Positions 8,896 through 18,087 of a stretch of 64,000 bases of DNA are shown piece after piece (the first letter of the stretch is position 1; every line of letters begins with the position of its first letter). Below the pieces are notes generated by a model that saw only the letters and a list, made by a program, of their open reading frames with translations, was not told the origin of the DNA and did not search any database. The stretch lies in NCBI RefSeq assembly GCF_001650905.1, contig NZ_LXYG01000018.1, positions 124,001 through 188,000 of the forward strand. The letters are read 5' to 3'. Made by a program: the position numbers and the translations under genes. This stretch comes from Balneola sp. EhC07. Lineage in GTDB: Bacteria > Bacteroidota > Rhodothermia > Balneolales > Balneolaceae.

Positions 8896-9042
8896 GTATA
8901 TCTGTATTTGAGTGAGTGAACCAAAAGGTAAAAAAGTTTTGATACAGATAAGAACTTCGTTTTAAAAATTAAGCATGTGGAAATTATCAGACCTTAACTT
9001 TTTATGTAACGAATACTTTTTTAAATCGTAGCCAGTTTTTTG

Positions 9043-9050
9043 TATCCTTG
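9043..9050 (+). promoter_or_regulatory. Possible -7 promoter box (TATCCTTG)
   Basis: Resembles the Bacteroidota -7 consensus TAnnTTTG and lies about 55 bases upstream of the serine hydrolase start. No convincing -33 box was seen. Confidence 0.25.
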
Positions 9051-9104
9051 CCAAGGATTTTTAAACAAAACTGAAACTGTATTTATGCCAAAACCAACCA
9101 GCCA

Positions 9105-10304
9105 GTGATCCGATTCTTTTTGTTAATTCTTTTATCCGTGGTCACTATTTCAACTTTTCAGGCTTGTACGGAGATCAAATCAGAACCTAAAACTGTTTTG
9201 TCCGAACCTGAAGAATGGGCGCTAGATGATTCCACCGCTTTCTATCTGGATGAATTCAAATCTGAATTCGAAGAAGGTCTCAAGAATCAACGAATTCCCG
9301 GTGGGGCAGTTGTAATTGTAAAAGAAGGTCGGGTAATTTTTCAACAAGGTTTTGGGGTGAAAGAAAGTGGGAAAACAGAACAAGTAGATGAACATACTGT
9401 ATTCCGACTAGGAAGTGTTTCCAAAGGCTTTGCTTCGGTTTTGACTGGAGTAATGGTAGATGAAGGCCTGTTAAGTTGGGAAAAACCGGTTTCCGATTAC
9501 CTTGAGACATTCAAACTACATGATCCAATACAAACCAACCGTGTACAGATCAAGCATATTTTATCCCATACTTCAGGATTACCCCGACACGCCTATACAA
9601 ATTTAGTTGAAGACGGACTTTCTTTAGACCGAATAATTCCGAGATTAGAACGAGTTCCTTTGATCGCTAAAGAAGGAGAGCAGCTGGCCTATCAAAATGC
9701 GACGTATTCTGTGATCGAAAAAGTTCTGGAAGCACAAGCAGAGCTGGATTTCGACTCATTGCTCCAACAGAAATTATTTGAACCGTTGGGAATGGTAAAT
9801 TCTTCTGCAAGCTACGACAGTATCAGGCATTCAGAAAACAAAGCCTCTCCGCATGTTTGGTATTCGCGTTCAAAAGGTCGAGTTCCTGTTAAAATTTCCA
9901 AAAAGTATTACAATGCAATTTCTTCCGGTGGAATCAACGCTTCTGCTTCTGATATGGGACAATGGTTGCGTTTGTTGACCGGTTATTACCCCGAAATTAT
10001 TTCTGAAGAGACTCTTAATGTGATATTCGAACCAGTCGCTACTATTAATAATAAGAGATTCAGTCGGTATTGGGATGGAGTAAATAAATCACATTACGGA
10101 ATGGGGTGGAGAGTGCTGGATAACGAAGGGCAAAAGATTGTTTATCACGGCGGATATGTGAACGGATACAGAAGTGAAATAGCTTTTGACCCTGCTAATG
10201 GAATCGGGATATGTGTTTTGATCAACGCTAATTCAAGCTATCCACTTCAAGTGATTCCGGGGTTGTTTGAGCATTTCAGGAATGATTCTACATCAATTAA
10301 ATAG
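9105..10304 (+). CDS. Class C beta-lactamase family serine hydrolase, lipoprotein
   Basis: A 399-residue protein with an N-terminal lipoprotein signal (a hydrophobic stretch ending in FQAC). The beta-lactamase/DD-peptidase fold is supported by the SxxK motif SVSK within LGSVSKGFA, the Tyr motif YQNATYS, and HGG in VYHGGYVNGY. It is probably an esterase or D-aminopeptidase-like hydrolase rather than a resistance enzyme. The start is GTG 9105. A 7-codon reading frame beginning at ATG 9085 ends with a TGA that overlaps this GTG, which could couple translation. Confidence 0.85.
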   Translation: MIRFFLLILLSVVTISTFQACTEIKSEPKTVLSEPEEWALDDSTAFYLDEFKSEFEEGLKNQRIPGGAVVIVKEGRVIFQQGFGVKESGKTEQVDEHTVFRLGSVSKGFASVLTGVMVDEGLLSWEKPVSDYLETFKLHDPIQTNRVQIKHILSHTSGLPRHAYTNLVEDGLSLDRIIPRLERVPLIAKEGEQLAYQNATYSVIEKVLEAQAELDFDSLLQQKLFEPLGMVNSSASYDSIRHSENKASPHVWYSRSKGRVPVKISKKYYNAISSGGINASASDMGQWLRLLTGYYPEIISEETLNVIFEPVATINNKRFSRYWDGVNKSHYGMGWRVLDNEGQKIVYHGGYVNGYRSEIAFDPANGIGICVLINANSSYPLQVIPGLFEHFRNDSTSIK

Positions 10305-10321
10305 AAAGAGATAAAACTCTG

Positions 10322-11101
10322 TTACTTTAGAATTTTAAAAGACACCATAAACACTATTCTGGTGACCAACTGGCGTAGTAATTGTAAGAAATCTTGTCCT
10401 TTTTCTATATACCGAATAGTATACTCTCGTGGTTCAATATTAACTTTACGGGCAATCGCCCAGTCTTCATTGGGATGTAAATAAAATTCAGAATAATTAG
10501 GATGTTGTTTAACCAGCAGTTCAAATATCTCTTGAACATGAGGCAGATTCATTTCATCTTCAGAAAGTGAACGGTGTGCTACTCCATCAGTTTTATCTCG
10601 TTTGTTATCAGCTAATGCATACGTCCAGAAGTAGTCATCAAAGATAATCCAACCGTTTGGTTTTAAAAGTTTGTCTGACAGGAAAAAAGCTAGTCCATCA
10701 ATTGTCCAGTTTTTTGGACCGTCTATAATGATAAGATCATATTTGGGTTCACATATATCATTAGTGGTATTATTTTTTATGTCATCATGCAGAAACCAAC
10801 TATAACCGGTCTTTGTTCGGATAATATCAACGTAATTAGATAAACCGTTTTGTTCGAGTAAATCTTCAGGCGTAGGTTGATAGTGATCCTTTGCCTCTAA
10901 GAGATCAACTGATGTAATTTTACCTTTGCCCAACTCATCAAGAGCAGCTGCCATATAGCAAGTAGCAGTTCCATGAGCTATACCTAGTTCTAATATATTT
11001 TCAAGTTTATGTTCTAAAATAAGGTTGTAAATATATTTTGCATTAACCACATTGATAAATGGAACACCTATAATATTATCTCTAATATCTTCAAATTGCA
11101 T
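10322..11101 (-). CDS. Class I SAM-dependent methyltransferase (Methyltransf_24-like)
   Basis: A 259-residue Rossmann-fold enzyme. Motif I is LELGIAHGTATCYMAAAL near residues 37-54, followed by the acidic residue in KITSVDL. The YDLIIIDGPKNWTIDGLAFFLSDKLLKPNGWIIFDDYFW block is typical of Methyltransf_24 proteins, which methylate small molecules or sugars. No cluster context identifies the acceptor. The C-terminal end contains a hydrophobic helix. Confidence 0.8.
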   Translation of the reverse strand: MQFEDIRDNIIGVPFINVVNAKYIYNLILEHKLENILELGIAHGTATCYMAAALDELGKGKITSVDLLEAKDHYQPTPEDLLEQNGLSNYVDIIRTKTGYSWFLHDDIKNNTTNDICEPKYDLIIIDGPKNWTIDGLAFFLSDKLLKPNGWIIFDDYFWTYALADNKRDKTDGVAHRSLSEDEMNLPHVQEIFELLVKQHPNYSEFYLHPNEDWAIARKVNIEPREYTIRYIEKGQDFLQLLRQLVTRIVFMVSFKILK

Positions 11102-11459
11102 TGCTTAAGGAATATTGATGTGAGTTGTAAAATTGAAGCGTGATGATAACAATTTAATAGTTACAGGAGTAATTATTTATTTCTTAACAATGGGCGAATC
11201 TTTTATATGATCTAGATTTAGGATACTCTAACTTGAAAATAGGCATTGTTTAGCTCGAAGTATAAACTTAAAATTTTTATACACTAAAACTGTTTGCATA
11301 GAACGTTAGGCAGCTTGTTAGTAAATAACATAAACAGTTTTTACTCTGTGATTAATAACCAATTGAATAGAAAGGGATTTAAATCCGTAACTAATTAAAT
11401 AATGGTTATAAAAGCGGCTTTATGTACTAACTAACAAGCAAACTATTTCAATCTGTATC
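11102..11459. other. Intergenic region, 358 bp
   Basis: AT-rich, with no convincing gene. It contains a 10-base inverted repeat with arms GCTTGTTAGT near 11312 and its complement near 11432, too long and unstructured between the arms to call an element. Probably holds the promoter of the methyltransferase gene. Confidence 0.5.
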
Positions 11460-13106
11460 TTAGTTAGAATCTTCATCTGTAAGGAATGTTTTGAATCCAA
11501 GATATCCGGCTCCCAAAATGGCAATCAGAAAGAAGGTCATGGCCAATCCGGGGTAACCGAATAAGGTGAACTCGGTTTCAACCTGCATTAATAAGGCTGA
11601 GCCAACTATTAACGCGGCTAAAATAAGCCCTGCAGTAATACGATTGGCAATTTTTTGAAACCCCTCCATTAAATGTTTTTCATCCAATGCATCGACTTCG
11701 ATCTTAATTTTATTCTCAGCAAGATTTGAGGTGAATTTATTGACACGCTCAGGCAGCTTTTCTACTAGCTTTTTACTTTCTAGTAATGCTGACATCAAAT
11801 GAGGGGAAGTAAGGTCTTTGATCATATGCTGATTCATTAAGTCCATAGAATGACGTTGAATAGAATCATTTGGATCAAAATCAGGAGCTAAAGAACGGCC
11901 AACCTGATCTAAATTGAGTAATGCTTTCCCAATCAAACTCATTTCGACGGGAAGCAAAAAGCCTGTTTCCCCCGCTACCTGGATCATAAACATAAACACC
12001 TTTCCGGTTTGTAGTTCATTCATGGTAGCATGCTGATTTTCCATGATCAAAGTACTAAGCTCTGATCGGAATTTGTCTTCATCAGAGTCTTCAAGTTCTT
12101 CACTTAATTCAATGAGGATATTAGCCACTTCACTTGCTTCACCATTTCCTAAATTCAAAAGAAGTTTAAGATAATTGTCTTTGATATCCTGAGAGATATG
12201 AGCAACCATTCCGAAATCAAGGAGCGCAATTTTATCATTATCCATTAAATGAACATTGCCCGGATGAGGATCTGCATGGAGGAAGCCATCGATCACAATT
12301 TGCTTTAAATATGCTTTGAAGAGTTCATCAGCTAATGCATGTCCGTCAAACTCTAATTTCTTCAATGAAGAAACCTTAGTGATCTTTTTACCTTTTAAGT
12401 ACTTCATGGTAAGCACTTTGTCGGTGGTGTAATCATCAATTGGGGCAGGCATTACAATGTTTTTAAATTCCGCCAAATTTTTGTCAAGCAATTTGATATG
12501 TTCTGCCTCTTTTAAATAATTTAGCTCTCTGACAAGAGTTCTTCTAAACTGATTAAAAAGCTTGTTTATCCCATAACGTTTTCCAAAATCAGTGTTTTCC
12601 TCTAAAAAACTCGTGCTCTTTTCAAGAACTTCAAGTTCCTTTAATACTTGTTTTCTGATATTAGGACGCTGCACTTTAACCACTACAGCTTCTCCATTTC
12701 TAAGTTCAGCCAAATGAGCCTGACCTAACGAAGCAGACGCTAACGGTTCTTTATTGAACCAATTAAAAGCTTTCGAAATACGAATTCCCAGTTCATCCTG
12801 TATGATCTGTTCAACTTCCTCATAAGGGAATGGATCAACTTCATCTTGCAGGCTTGTCAGTGCTTCAATGTATTTGGGAGGAAGGAGATCAGGGCGAGTG
12901 GAAAGCATTTGCCCCAGCTTGATATAAGCCGGCCCCATATCTTGCAAATCTTTGACCATATCTTGAGGAGTTACTTCATCTTGTTGGTCCTCATTAGAAA
13001 GTTCATTGGCCAATGAATCATTCAGACCTGCATTTTTAACCAGATCACTGTTACCGTACTTCCATAAAAAAAGAGCAAGCTCTTTATATTTTTTTAAATT
13101 CCCCAA
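11460..13106 (-). CDS. ABC1/UbiB-family atypical protein kinase
   Basis: A 548-residue UbiB/AarF homologue. The family signatures are all visible: the KxGQ motif KLGQ (63-66), the alanine-rich loop ASASLGQAHLA (123-133), ATP-site lysine K144 in VVKVQRP, HADPHPGN (277-284) and DFG (297-299). Two hydrophobic segments at the C-terminus anchor it to the membrane, as in UbiB. Family members support ubiquinone or menaquinone biosynthesis and lipid homeostasis as ATPases. No quinone genes are nearby. Confidence 0.92.
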   Translation of the reverse strand: MGNLKKYKELALFLWKYGNSDLVKNAGLNDSLANELSNEDQQDEVTPQDMVKDLQDMGPAYIKLGQMLSTRPDLLPPKYIEALTSLQDEVDPFPYEEVEQIIQDELGIRISKAFNWFNKEPLASASLGQAHLAELRNGEAVVVKVQRPNIRKQVLKELEVLEKSTSFLEENTDFGKRYGINKLFNQFRRTLVRELNYLKEAEHIKLLDKNLAEFKNIVMPAPIDDYTTDKVLTMKYLKGKKITKVSSLKKLEFDGHALADELFKAYLKQIVIDGFLHADPHPGNVHLMDNDKIALLDFGMVAHISQDIKDNYLKLLLNLGNGEASEVANILIELSEELEDSDEDKFRSELSTLIMENQHATMNELQTGKVFMFMIQVAGETGFLLPVEMSLIGKALLNLDQVGRSLAPDFDPNDSIQRHSMDLMNQHMIKDLTSPHLMSALLESKKLVEKLPERVNKFTSNLAENKIKIEVDALDEKHLMEGFQKIANRITAGLILAALIVGSALLMQVETEFTLFGYPGLAMTFFLIAILGAGYLGFKTFLTDEDSN

Positions 13107-13706
13107 AATCTATTCCTTTTCTAAATTTATGCAGCATAGAAGTTTACTGTCTTTAGTTCTAACCAAAAAAACAGACATTTTGTTTCCAAGAAAAATTAGA
13201 AGGTAATTTTAGGATCAAAAACTGGGTCTCAGTTTCTAAATCTTTCAGCCAAGAAGTAGAGAGGCAAGTAAATTAGGCAAACACATAAAATCCATCTGAA
13301 ACAGTGCAGATTGAATTGTAAGGGGCTATACATAAGTATAAGCTTTGATTGCTCTTCTTTCGATTAGATTGCAGAAGGAAGTTATGAAGAGTAACGTTAA
13401 AAGTATTTCTTATCCAGTTCAAAAAAGAAACATTCTATTCTCCGTTAAGGGTTGAGGTTTATTAGTTCTGTAAGAATCGCACAGCGACTAAACCATGCGA
13501 CACGAAGGACAACTCTTATAAGGAACCGTATGGCTTCTACACCATACGTCCCGGAAGGCAATGAAGGAGGTTAGTTTCCCTCATTTCTCTTTTCGCTCCC
13601 AAATCGATCATCTATTTGATAATCAAACTCTCAGAATCTTGCTATTATTACTGAGGCTACAACATTTAACTCTGGCTTTAAAGTGCGGCAATAAACCTTC
13701 ATTAAC

Positions 13707-13747
13707 ATCACTAAAAAGTATACTAATGAATACCACTTTTTAGTGAT
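13707..13747. promoter_or_regulatory. Inverted repeat 1, candidate operator
   Basis: Perfect 13-bp arms (ATCACTAAAAAGT and its complement) separated by 15 bases. The core CTAAAAAGT closely resembles that of the second inverted repeat about 100 bp downstream. It lies 217 bases before the small-protein/histidine-kinase/response-regulator operon, so it may bind that regulator. Confidence 0.5.
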
Positions 13748-13815
13748 TCCTAACTGCAGGAAGTACACGTAATGTTGTTTTATATTTGTTTGTCTATAAA
13801 TGTATATTATACAAT

Positions 13816-13860
13816 TACCTAAAAGTATAACGTATATCTTAAGTAAATCACTTTTAGGTA
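13816..13860. promoter_or_regulatory. Inverted repeat 2, candidate operator
   Basis: Perfect 11-bp arms (TACCTAAAAGT and its complement) separated by 23 bases. It ends 10 bases before a possible -33 box, a position suited to an activator site. It shares the CTAAAAGT core with inverted repeat 1. Confidence 0.5.
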
Positions 13861-13870
13861 TATTATCTGG

Positions 13871-13899
13871 TTGCAATTCAGAGGATTTTGTTACTTTAG
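13871..13899 (+). promoter_or_regulatory. Candidate promoter of the regulatory operon
   Basis: TTG at 13871-13873 and TACTTTAG at 13892-13899, spaced 18 bases, approximate the Bacteroidota -33/-7 arrangement. About 65 bases of leader precede the ATG at 13964. Confidence 0.4.
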
Positions 13900-13963
13900 T
13901 TTTATAATGGAACCTTTCTTATTAATTTGATCTAGGACCAAACTTTAAAACTCTATCATAACC

Positions 13964-14359
13964 ATGAGCGAAAATAATTCTTTTGAAATAGCCGAAGAAG
14001 GTACAACCCCGAATGAAATTGTACCATACTTAAGATTAACTGTTAGTGGCACTACTTACACTTTGAATATTTTGGTGACTGTTCCGTACAATTATTCAGT
14101 AGGGGATTGCAGCGTAAGTCATACTGATTCAGCAGTAACGGTAGATATACCTGTAACCGGTTCCGGTTCTTCAGGCCCTTGGAAGGCAGTTTCTACTTCT
14201 TGTGCATTACCTGATGTAAGTGATACAATTACTGAAAACTCTATAATAACTGTAAATATAACTAATGATCCTTCAGTAACTGATGAAGATGGCGGTGGAG
14301 ATCCTCCGGTAGAGAATGGTAGTTCAAAAGTTACTTATGAAGATGCTGAAGAGGAATAA
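13964..14359 (+). CDS. Small acidic protein of unknown function
   Basis: 131 residues, strongly acidic, rich in Ser/Thr/Val, with no signal peptide or membrane segment. The central part (LRLTVSGTTYTLNILVTVPY) looks like beta-strands, and the C-terminus is a Gly/Asp/Glu tail. No known domain is recognised. Its stop overlaps the ATG of the histidine kinase gene (TAATG), so it is translationally coupled to the signalling pair. It may be a signal or target of that system (inference only). Confidence 0.7.
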   Translation: MSENNSFEIAEEGTTPNEIVPYLRLTVSGTTYTLNILVTVPYNYSVGDCSVSHTDSAVTVDIPVTGSGSSGPWKAVSTSCALPDVSDTITENSIITVNITNDPSVTDEDGGGDPPVENGSSKVTYEDAEEE

Positions 14360-16728
14360 TGAGAAGATATAATCCTCAAATTAAGTATGTATTGGGGGTA
14401 AGAAAAGCTATTCGATGGATCGTAGCAGGGTTGGTTTTTTTTGTAGCCTTGATGCAATCAGGATATGCACAGGAAAAACAGGGTGAAATTGAGTATTTGG
14501 CTACCAAAGCCGAAGACTTCTATCCTGCAAACATGGATTCAAGTATCTACTATGCGGAATTTCTGTATTCTCTGATTAAATCCGAAGGCCTGAATTCCCC
14601 GTTTGAAGAACAAATGCTGGATTTACAAGGCAGGATTTACAGAAGACTGGGAGAACCTAAAAAGTCGGAAGATTTCTTTAAACAGAGCATTGTGCTAAGT
14701 CAACAAAAAAATAATGTTAAGCAGCTTGGGGACTCATACAATCGTATTGGTTTGCTATACCGGGGAACAGGTCGATATGATGAAGCACTAGAAAGCTACC
14801 AAAAAAGTATAGCCTTTAAAGAAGAGGATGAGAATATACTAAGTGCCGCCGGGACTCTAAATAACTTGGGGAGCCTATACCGTATTATGGGCGAGAAAGA
14901 AAAGGCTTATGAGAGTTATTTAAAAAGTATTGAAATAAAGGAAGAATTAGGAGATGAACTTAGTGTTGGTGGTGCTTATCTGAATTTAGGTAATTGGCTT
15001 TCAGAAGAAGCTGAGTATGAAAATGCCATGATATATTATCAAAAGTTTAGTGATTTGATGAAGTCGGTAAAAGATACTGTAGGTTTATCTATGGTTATTT
15101 CTAACATAGGAAATATTCATTTTAGCCAAGGTGCATACGCATCAGCCCTGGAAAATTATTTGGAAAGCCTTTCTTTATTTCAGCAGGCTGAAATAAACGA
15201 CGATAGATTAATGGCATCTAAACTGGAAGATATCGGATTAGTTTATGATAAACAGGGCTATTCTCGTCAGGCGATAAGTTATTTTAATAGAGCTTTATTG
15301 GTATATGAGAAGTACGAAGATCCTGAGAGAAAGGGAAGTATATTTCAAAATATCGGGACAATTTATGAGAACTTAAATTTACCGGACTCTGCTCTCTATT
15401 TTTATAACCTTGCTATTTCTGAATATGATGCATTGAATAACAAGGAACTAGGAGCGTTTGTATATAATAATATTGGAGTAATTTACAATGTGCAGAAAGA
15501 GTATGACACTGCTCTTCAGTATTTTGAAAAAGCGTTGGATACGTATGAGAAATCAAGCAATGAAAGAGAGCTCGCTGAAGTCTATCTGAATCTTGGTTCC
15601 AACTATTACTTTCGCTCTGATTTTGATCAAGCTCTTTCCTTTTTCCAAAAAAGCCTGGAGAATGCTCTTCGTACAGATAACCTGAGTGTTGAAACTAAAG
15701 CATTATCTGCTATTTCAGATGTGTATAAGATCAAAAATGACTTTCCGAAAGCGTATGAGTACTTAGCCAGGCATAACACGATGAAAGATAGTTTGTTGAA
15801 TTCTGAAAAAACCAAAGTAATCGAAGAGCTCATCACTAAATATGAAACCGAAAAGAAAGATGCTGAGATTAAAGTCCTATCTGCTGAACAAGCTCAAAAC
15901 GAAGCACTTATTCAACAAAGGAACGCTGAAAATAAGCTGTTAGTGATTGGTTTAATAGCTCTTTTCGGGGCTATTATTGGCATTGTTTCCTGGTTTATTT
16001 ACCATACCAGAAAGAAACGAATTATTGCTTCCCAGAAAGAAGATATTTACCAAAAAGAGATTGACGCGATACTCGATAATCAACAGTTGAAAACTATTGG
16101 TGCAATGCTTGAAGGTCAAGATAAAGAACGGAAACGATTAGCATCGGAACTGCATGACCGCCTGGGGAGTATTCTTTCATTGGTTAAGCTATATTTCAGT
16201 TCCTTAAATGAAGACATCAAAGACAAACAACCGGAACTTTACAATCATTTTGAAGAAGGTAATAAGTTTTTAGATGATGCTTTCCTGGAAGTTCGCGCCA
16301 TTATTAAAGAAATGCATGAAGGAAAAATTTCCGGAGATGGCTTGAAAAATGATGTTAATGAGTTGTTATCCAAAGTCTCTAAAATAGGAGTGGACGTACA
16401 AAGTAATATCAACTTAAGTATGGATCTAGAAACTCATGTTGAAATTAATGTTTTCAGAATAATTCAGGAAGCACTGAGTAATGCACTTAAGTATTCTAAG
16501 GCAAATGTAATTGAATTATTGTTAAGTGATGGAGAAACGTTGACATTAAAAATCAAAGACAATGGTATAGGTTTCGATCCTAAACAGATTGAAATTTCTG
16601 ACACAGATAAGGAAAGTTATGGTGTCGGAAATATGGAAAACAGAGTTAAATTACTTGATGGAAAGTTTCAGTTACAAACAGCAAAAGGGAAGGGTGTGGA
16701 TATAGAAATTCAGATTCCACTAAATTAA
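14359..16728 (+). CDS. TPR-repeat sensor histidine kinase (HisKA_3, NarL type)
   Basis: 789 residues. An N-terminal signal peptide or signal anchor (hydrophobic near residues 18-36, ending QSGYAQ) is followed by about ten tetratricopeptide repeats (GDSYNRIGLLYRGTGRYDEAL and similar). Then come a coiled-coil linker, one membrane helix near residues 527-548, a HisKA_3 dimerisation domain with phosphoacceptor His599 in ASELHDRLGS, and an HATPase domain (EALSNALKYSKA, DNGIGFD). The periplasmic TPR array probably senses a protein or peptide. It is coupled upstream to a small acidic protein and downstream (1 base) to its LuxR-type regulator. Confidence 0.93.
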   Translation: MRRYNPQIKYVLGVRKAIRWIVAGLVFFVALMQSGYAQEKQGEIEYLATKAEDFYPANMDSSIYYAEFLYSLIKSEGLNSPFEEQMLDLQGRIYRRLGEPKKSEDFFKQSIVLSQQKNNVKQLGDSYNRIGLLYRGTGRYDEALESYQKSIAFKEEDENILSAAGTLNNLGSLYRIMGEKEKAYESYLKSIEIKEELGDELSVGGAYLNLGNWLSEEAEYENAMIYYQKFSDLMKSVKDTVGLSMVISNIGNIHFSQGAYASALENYLESLSLFQQAEINDDRLMASKLEDIGLVYDKQGYSRQAISYFNRALLVYEKYEDPERKGSIFQNIGTIYENLNLPDSALYFYNLAISEYDALNNKELGAFVYNNIGVIYNVQKEYDTALQYFEKALDTYEKSSNERELAEVYLNLGSNYYFRSDFDQALSFFQKSLENALRTDNLSVETKALSAISDVYKIKNDFPKAYEYLARHNTMKDSLLNSEKTKVIEELITKYETEKKDAEIKVLSAEQAQNEALIQQRNAENKLLVIGLIALFGAIIGIVSWFIYHTRKKRIIASQKEDIYQKEIDAILDNQQLKTIGAMLEGQDKERKRLASELHDRLGSILSLVKLYFSSLNEDIKDKQPELYNHFEEGNKFLDDAFLEVRAIIKEMHEGKISGDGLKNDVNELLSKVSKIGVDVQSNINLSMDLETHVEINVFRIIQEALSNALKYSKANVIELLLSDGETLTLKIKDNGIGFDPKQIEISDTDKESYGVGNMENRVKLLDGKFQLQTAKGKGVDIEIQIPLN

Positions 16729-16729
16729 T

Positions 16730-17386
16730 ATGCTTAAAATTATTCTCGTTGACGATCATCAAGTATTTGTACAGGGATTGGAAGCCTTGCTTTCAAGATC
16801 GAATGATATTGAGGTGATGAAAACCTTCAATAGCGGGTTAGACTTAATGCGTTTTTTAGCAGATGGTGATCTACCGGATGTGTTGTTTCTTGATATTGAA
16901 ATGGGAGCCACAAACGGGGTAGAGGTTGCTGAAAATGTACTACTTCAATACCCTTCGGTTAAGGTGATCATGTTGAGTACCTACTTTAGTGAAGATTTTG
17001 TAAGCCGGTTAATGGAAAGTGGAATTTCCGGTTACCTTTTAAAAAGCACAGGATTTACCGAACTGAAAGACTCCATCAAGAAAGTGGCTGAAGGGAGTTT
17101 TGCTTTTAGTCCGGAAGTGATGGAAGTAATTGTGGGAGGATATAAAGATTCTTCAGAATCTAAGGATTCTCAGAAACGGGATACGATTTCGGGTCAACTT
17201 ACCGACAGAGAAGTTGAGTTGATAAAGCTAATTGGTGAAGAGCTGACAATGAAAGAAATTGCTGATAAGATCTTCCTAAGCGAGCATACTGTCAAAACTC
17301 ACCGTAAAAACATCATGGCTAAACTGGATGTAAAAAACACTGCCGGAATGATCAAGAAAGCCTTTATTCTAGGTCTTATTGAGTAA
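16730..17386 (+). CDS. LuxR/NarL-family response regulator
   Basis: 218 residues: a receiver domain with phosphoacceptor D55 in VLFLDIEM and switch lysine in YLLKSTGF, then a LuxR-type helix-turn-helix near residues 153-207 (LTDREVELIKLI, KEIADKIFLSEHTVKTHR). It is the cognate regulator of the adjacent kinase. The two related inverted repeats 0.1-0.25 kb upstream of the operon are plausible autoregulatory targets. Confidence 0.94.
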   Translation: MLKIILVDDHQVFVQGLEALLSRSNDIEVMKTFNSGLDLMRFLADGDLPDVLFLDIEMGATNGVEVAENVLLQYPSVKVIMLSTYFSEDFVSRLMESGISGYLLKSTGFTELKDSIKKVAEGSFAFSPEVMEVIVGGYKDSSESKDSQKRDTISGQLTDREVELIKLIGEELTMKEIADKIFLSEHTVKTHRKNIMAKLDVKNTAGMIKKAFILGLIE

Positions 17387-18087
17387 ATCAATAATAGTTT
17401 GCTCAGTTTTTTAATACTGAAACCCAGGGTCAACCCGGAACAAGCTTGGGATTGTAGATGTTAGATAATTCGATGACAGTTTAATAGTGATAATCCTAGA
17501 ATACTTCGGTTTGATCTTTTGTCCCAATTTTATGCGTTGGAAACGGACCTCCCCGGCTAAGAAATAGATTCTTTGGTTCTGAGTAGCCCGCCCCTCCTTG
17601 GATAAGGAGGGGAATTCTAAATTTGATTCTAATTTTATCAACGAGTCCTCCTCCTGTTGCAGGAGGAGACAGAGGAGGTCTTTCTTAAGGATCGTGTGTA
17701 CATTTACTTGGTAATGTACTTTTGTTCCAATAAAAAGTACCAAAAGCTCCCGACAAGAATAATTGGCGTTAACTCCTAAGTCTTGTTCCTTTTTCAGCAA
17801 CCAAAATCCGTCAGCCGTGCAATGCCCGACAGACGGAGAATTAACTATCCATCATTTCGCTGAAAGCGGGGTGATGGAGTTAGTGGAAATAATTCTAAAG
17901 GTCGGTGTAGTTGGAATCTTTTTCTGAAATCGTCAGGATTATAAACAAGACAATTTTTGTAAGTGAATTACCTGACATCTACAGGGATGACCTACTTACA
18001 ATGTTGAGTTTGAGTAAAGAAATTTTGTCAACGAATTTTAAAACATCTACATCCTGAAAAGCCAGAAGCTATGTGAGTTACTAGAAA
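17387..18087. other. Intergenic region, ~700 bp, filled by a MITE-like element
   Basis: No convincing gene; the reading frames here are fragmentary and low-complexity. It is occupied by the repeat element at 17453-18051, which shares blocks with 61.3-61.7 kb. It also has a pyrimidine-rich hairpin (CCCCTCCTT/AAGGAGGGG) near 17592-17613 and a TCCTCCTCCTG/CAGGAGGA hairpin near 17646-17668. Confidence 0.6.
17453..18051. mobile_element. MITE-like element, copy 1
   Basis: The left terminal inverted repeat is at 17453-17478 (begins TGTAGATGTTAG). Matching right ends are at 17958-17983 and again at 18026-18051. Internally there is a GTACTTTTGT.../...AAAAGTAC hairpin at 17716-17740 and a conserved block at 17890-17983, both repeated near 61.4-61.7 kb. 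No transposase is encoded. Similar termini occur at 33.4, 55.2 and 61.7 kb. Confidence 0.65.

Larger units (their letters stand above)
13107..13963. other. Intergenic region with hairpins upstream of the regulatory operon
   Basis: 857 bp without a convincing gene. Two hairpins in tandem lie at about 13476-13500 (TCGCA/TGCGA arms) and 13527-13548 (CGTATGG/CCATACG arms), each followed a few bases later by GAAGG, giving a REP-like look. Two longer inverted repeats and a possible promoter further right are listed separately. Short reading frames here look random. Confidence 0.55.

Noticed and set aside
9105-10304. Antibiotic resistance beta-lactamase
   Set aside because: Class C-like fold is shared with many esterases and peptidases; lipoprotein signal and context give no support for resistance.
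11309-11440. attC-like GTTAGGC and GCTTGTTAG near an inverted CTAACAAGC
   Set aside because: No L' or L'' arms and no palindromic middle; the matches are short and probably chance.
17411-17800. 130-residue open frame on the minus strand
   Set aside because: It lies wholly inside the MITE-like repeat, is low in coding character and shares sequence with intergenic copy 4.
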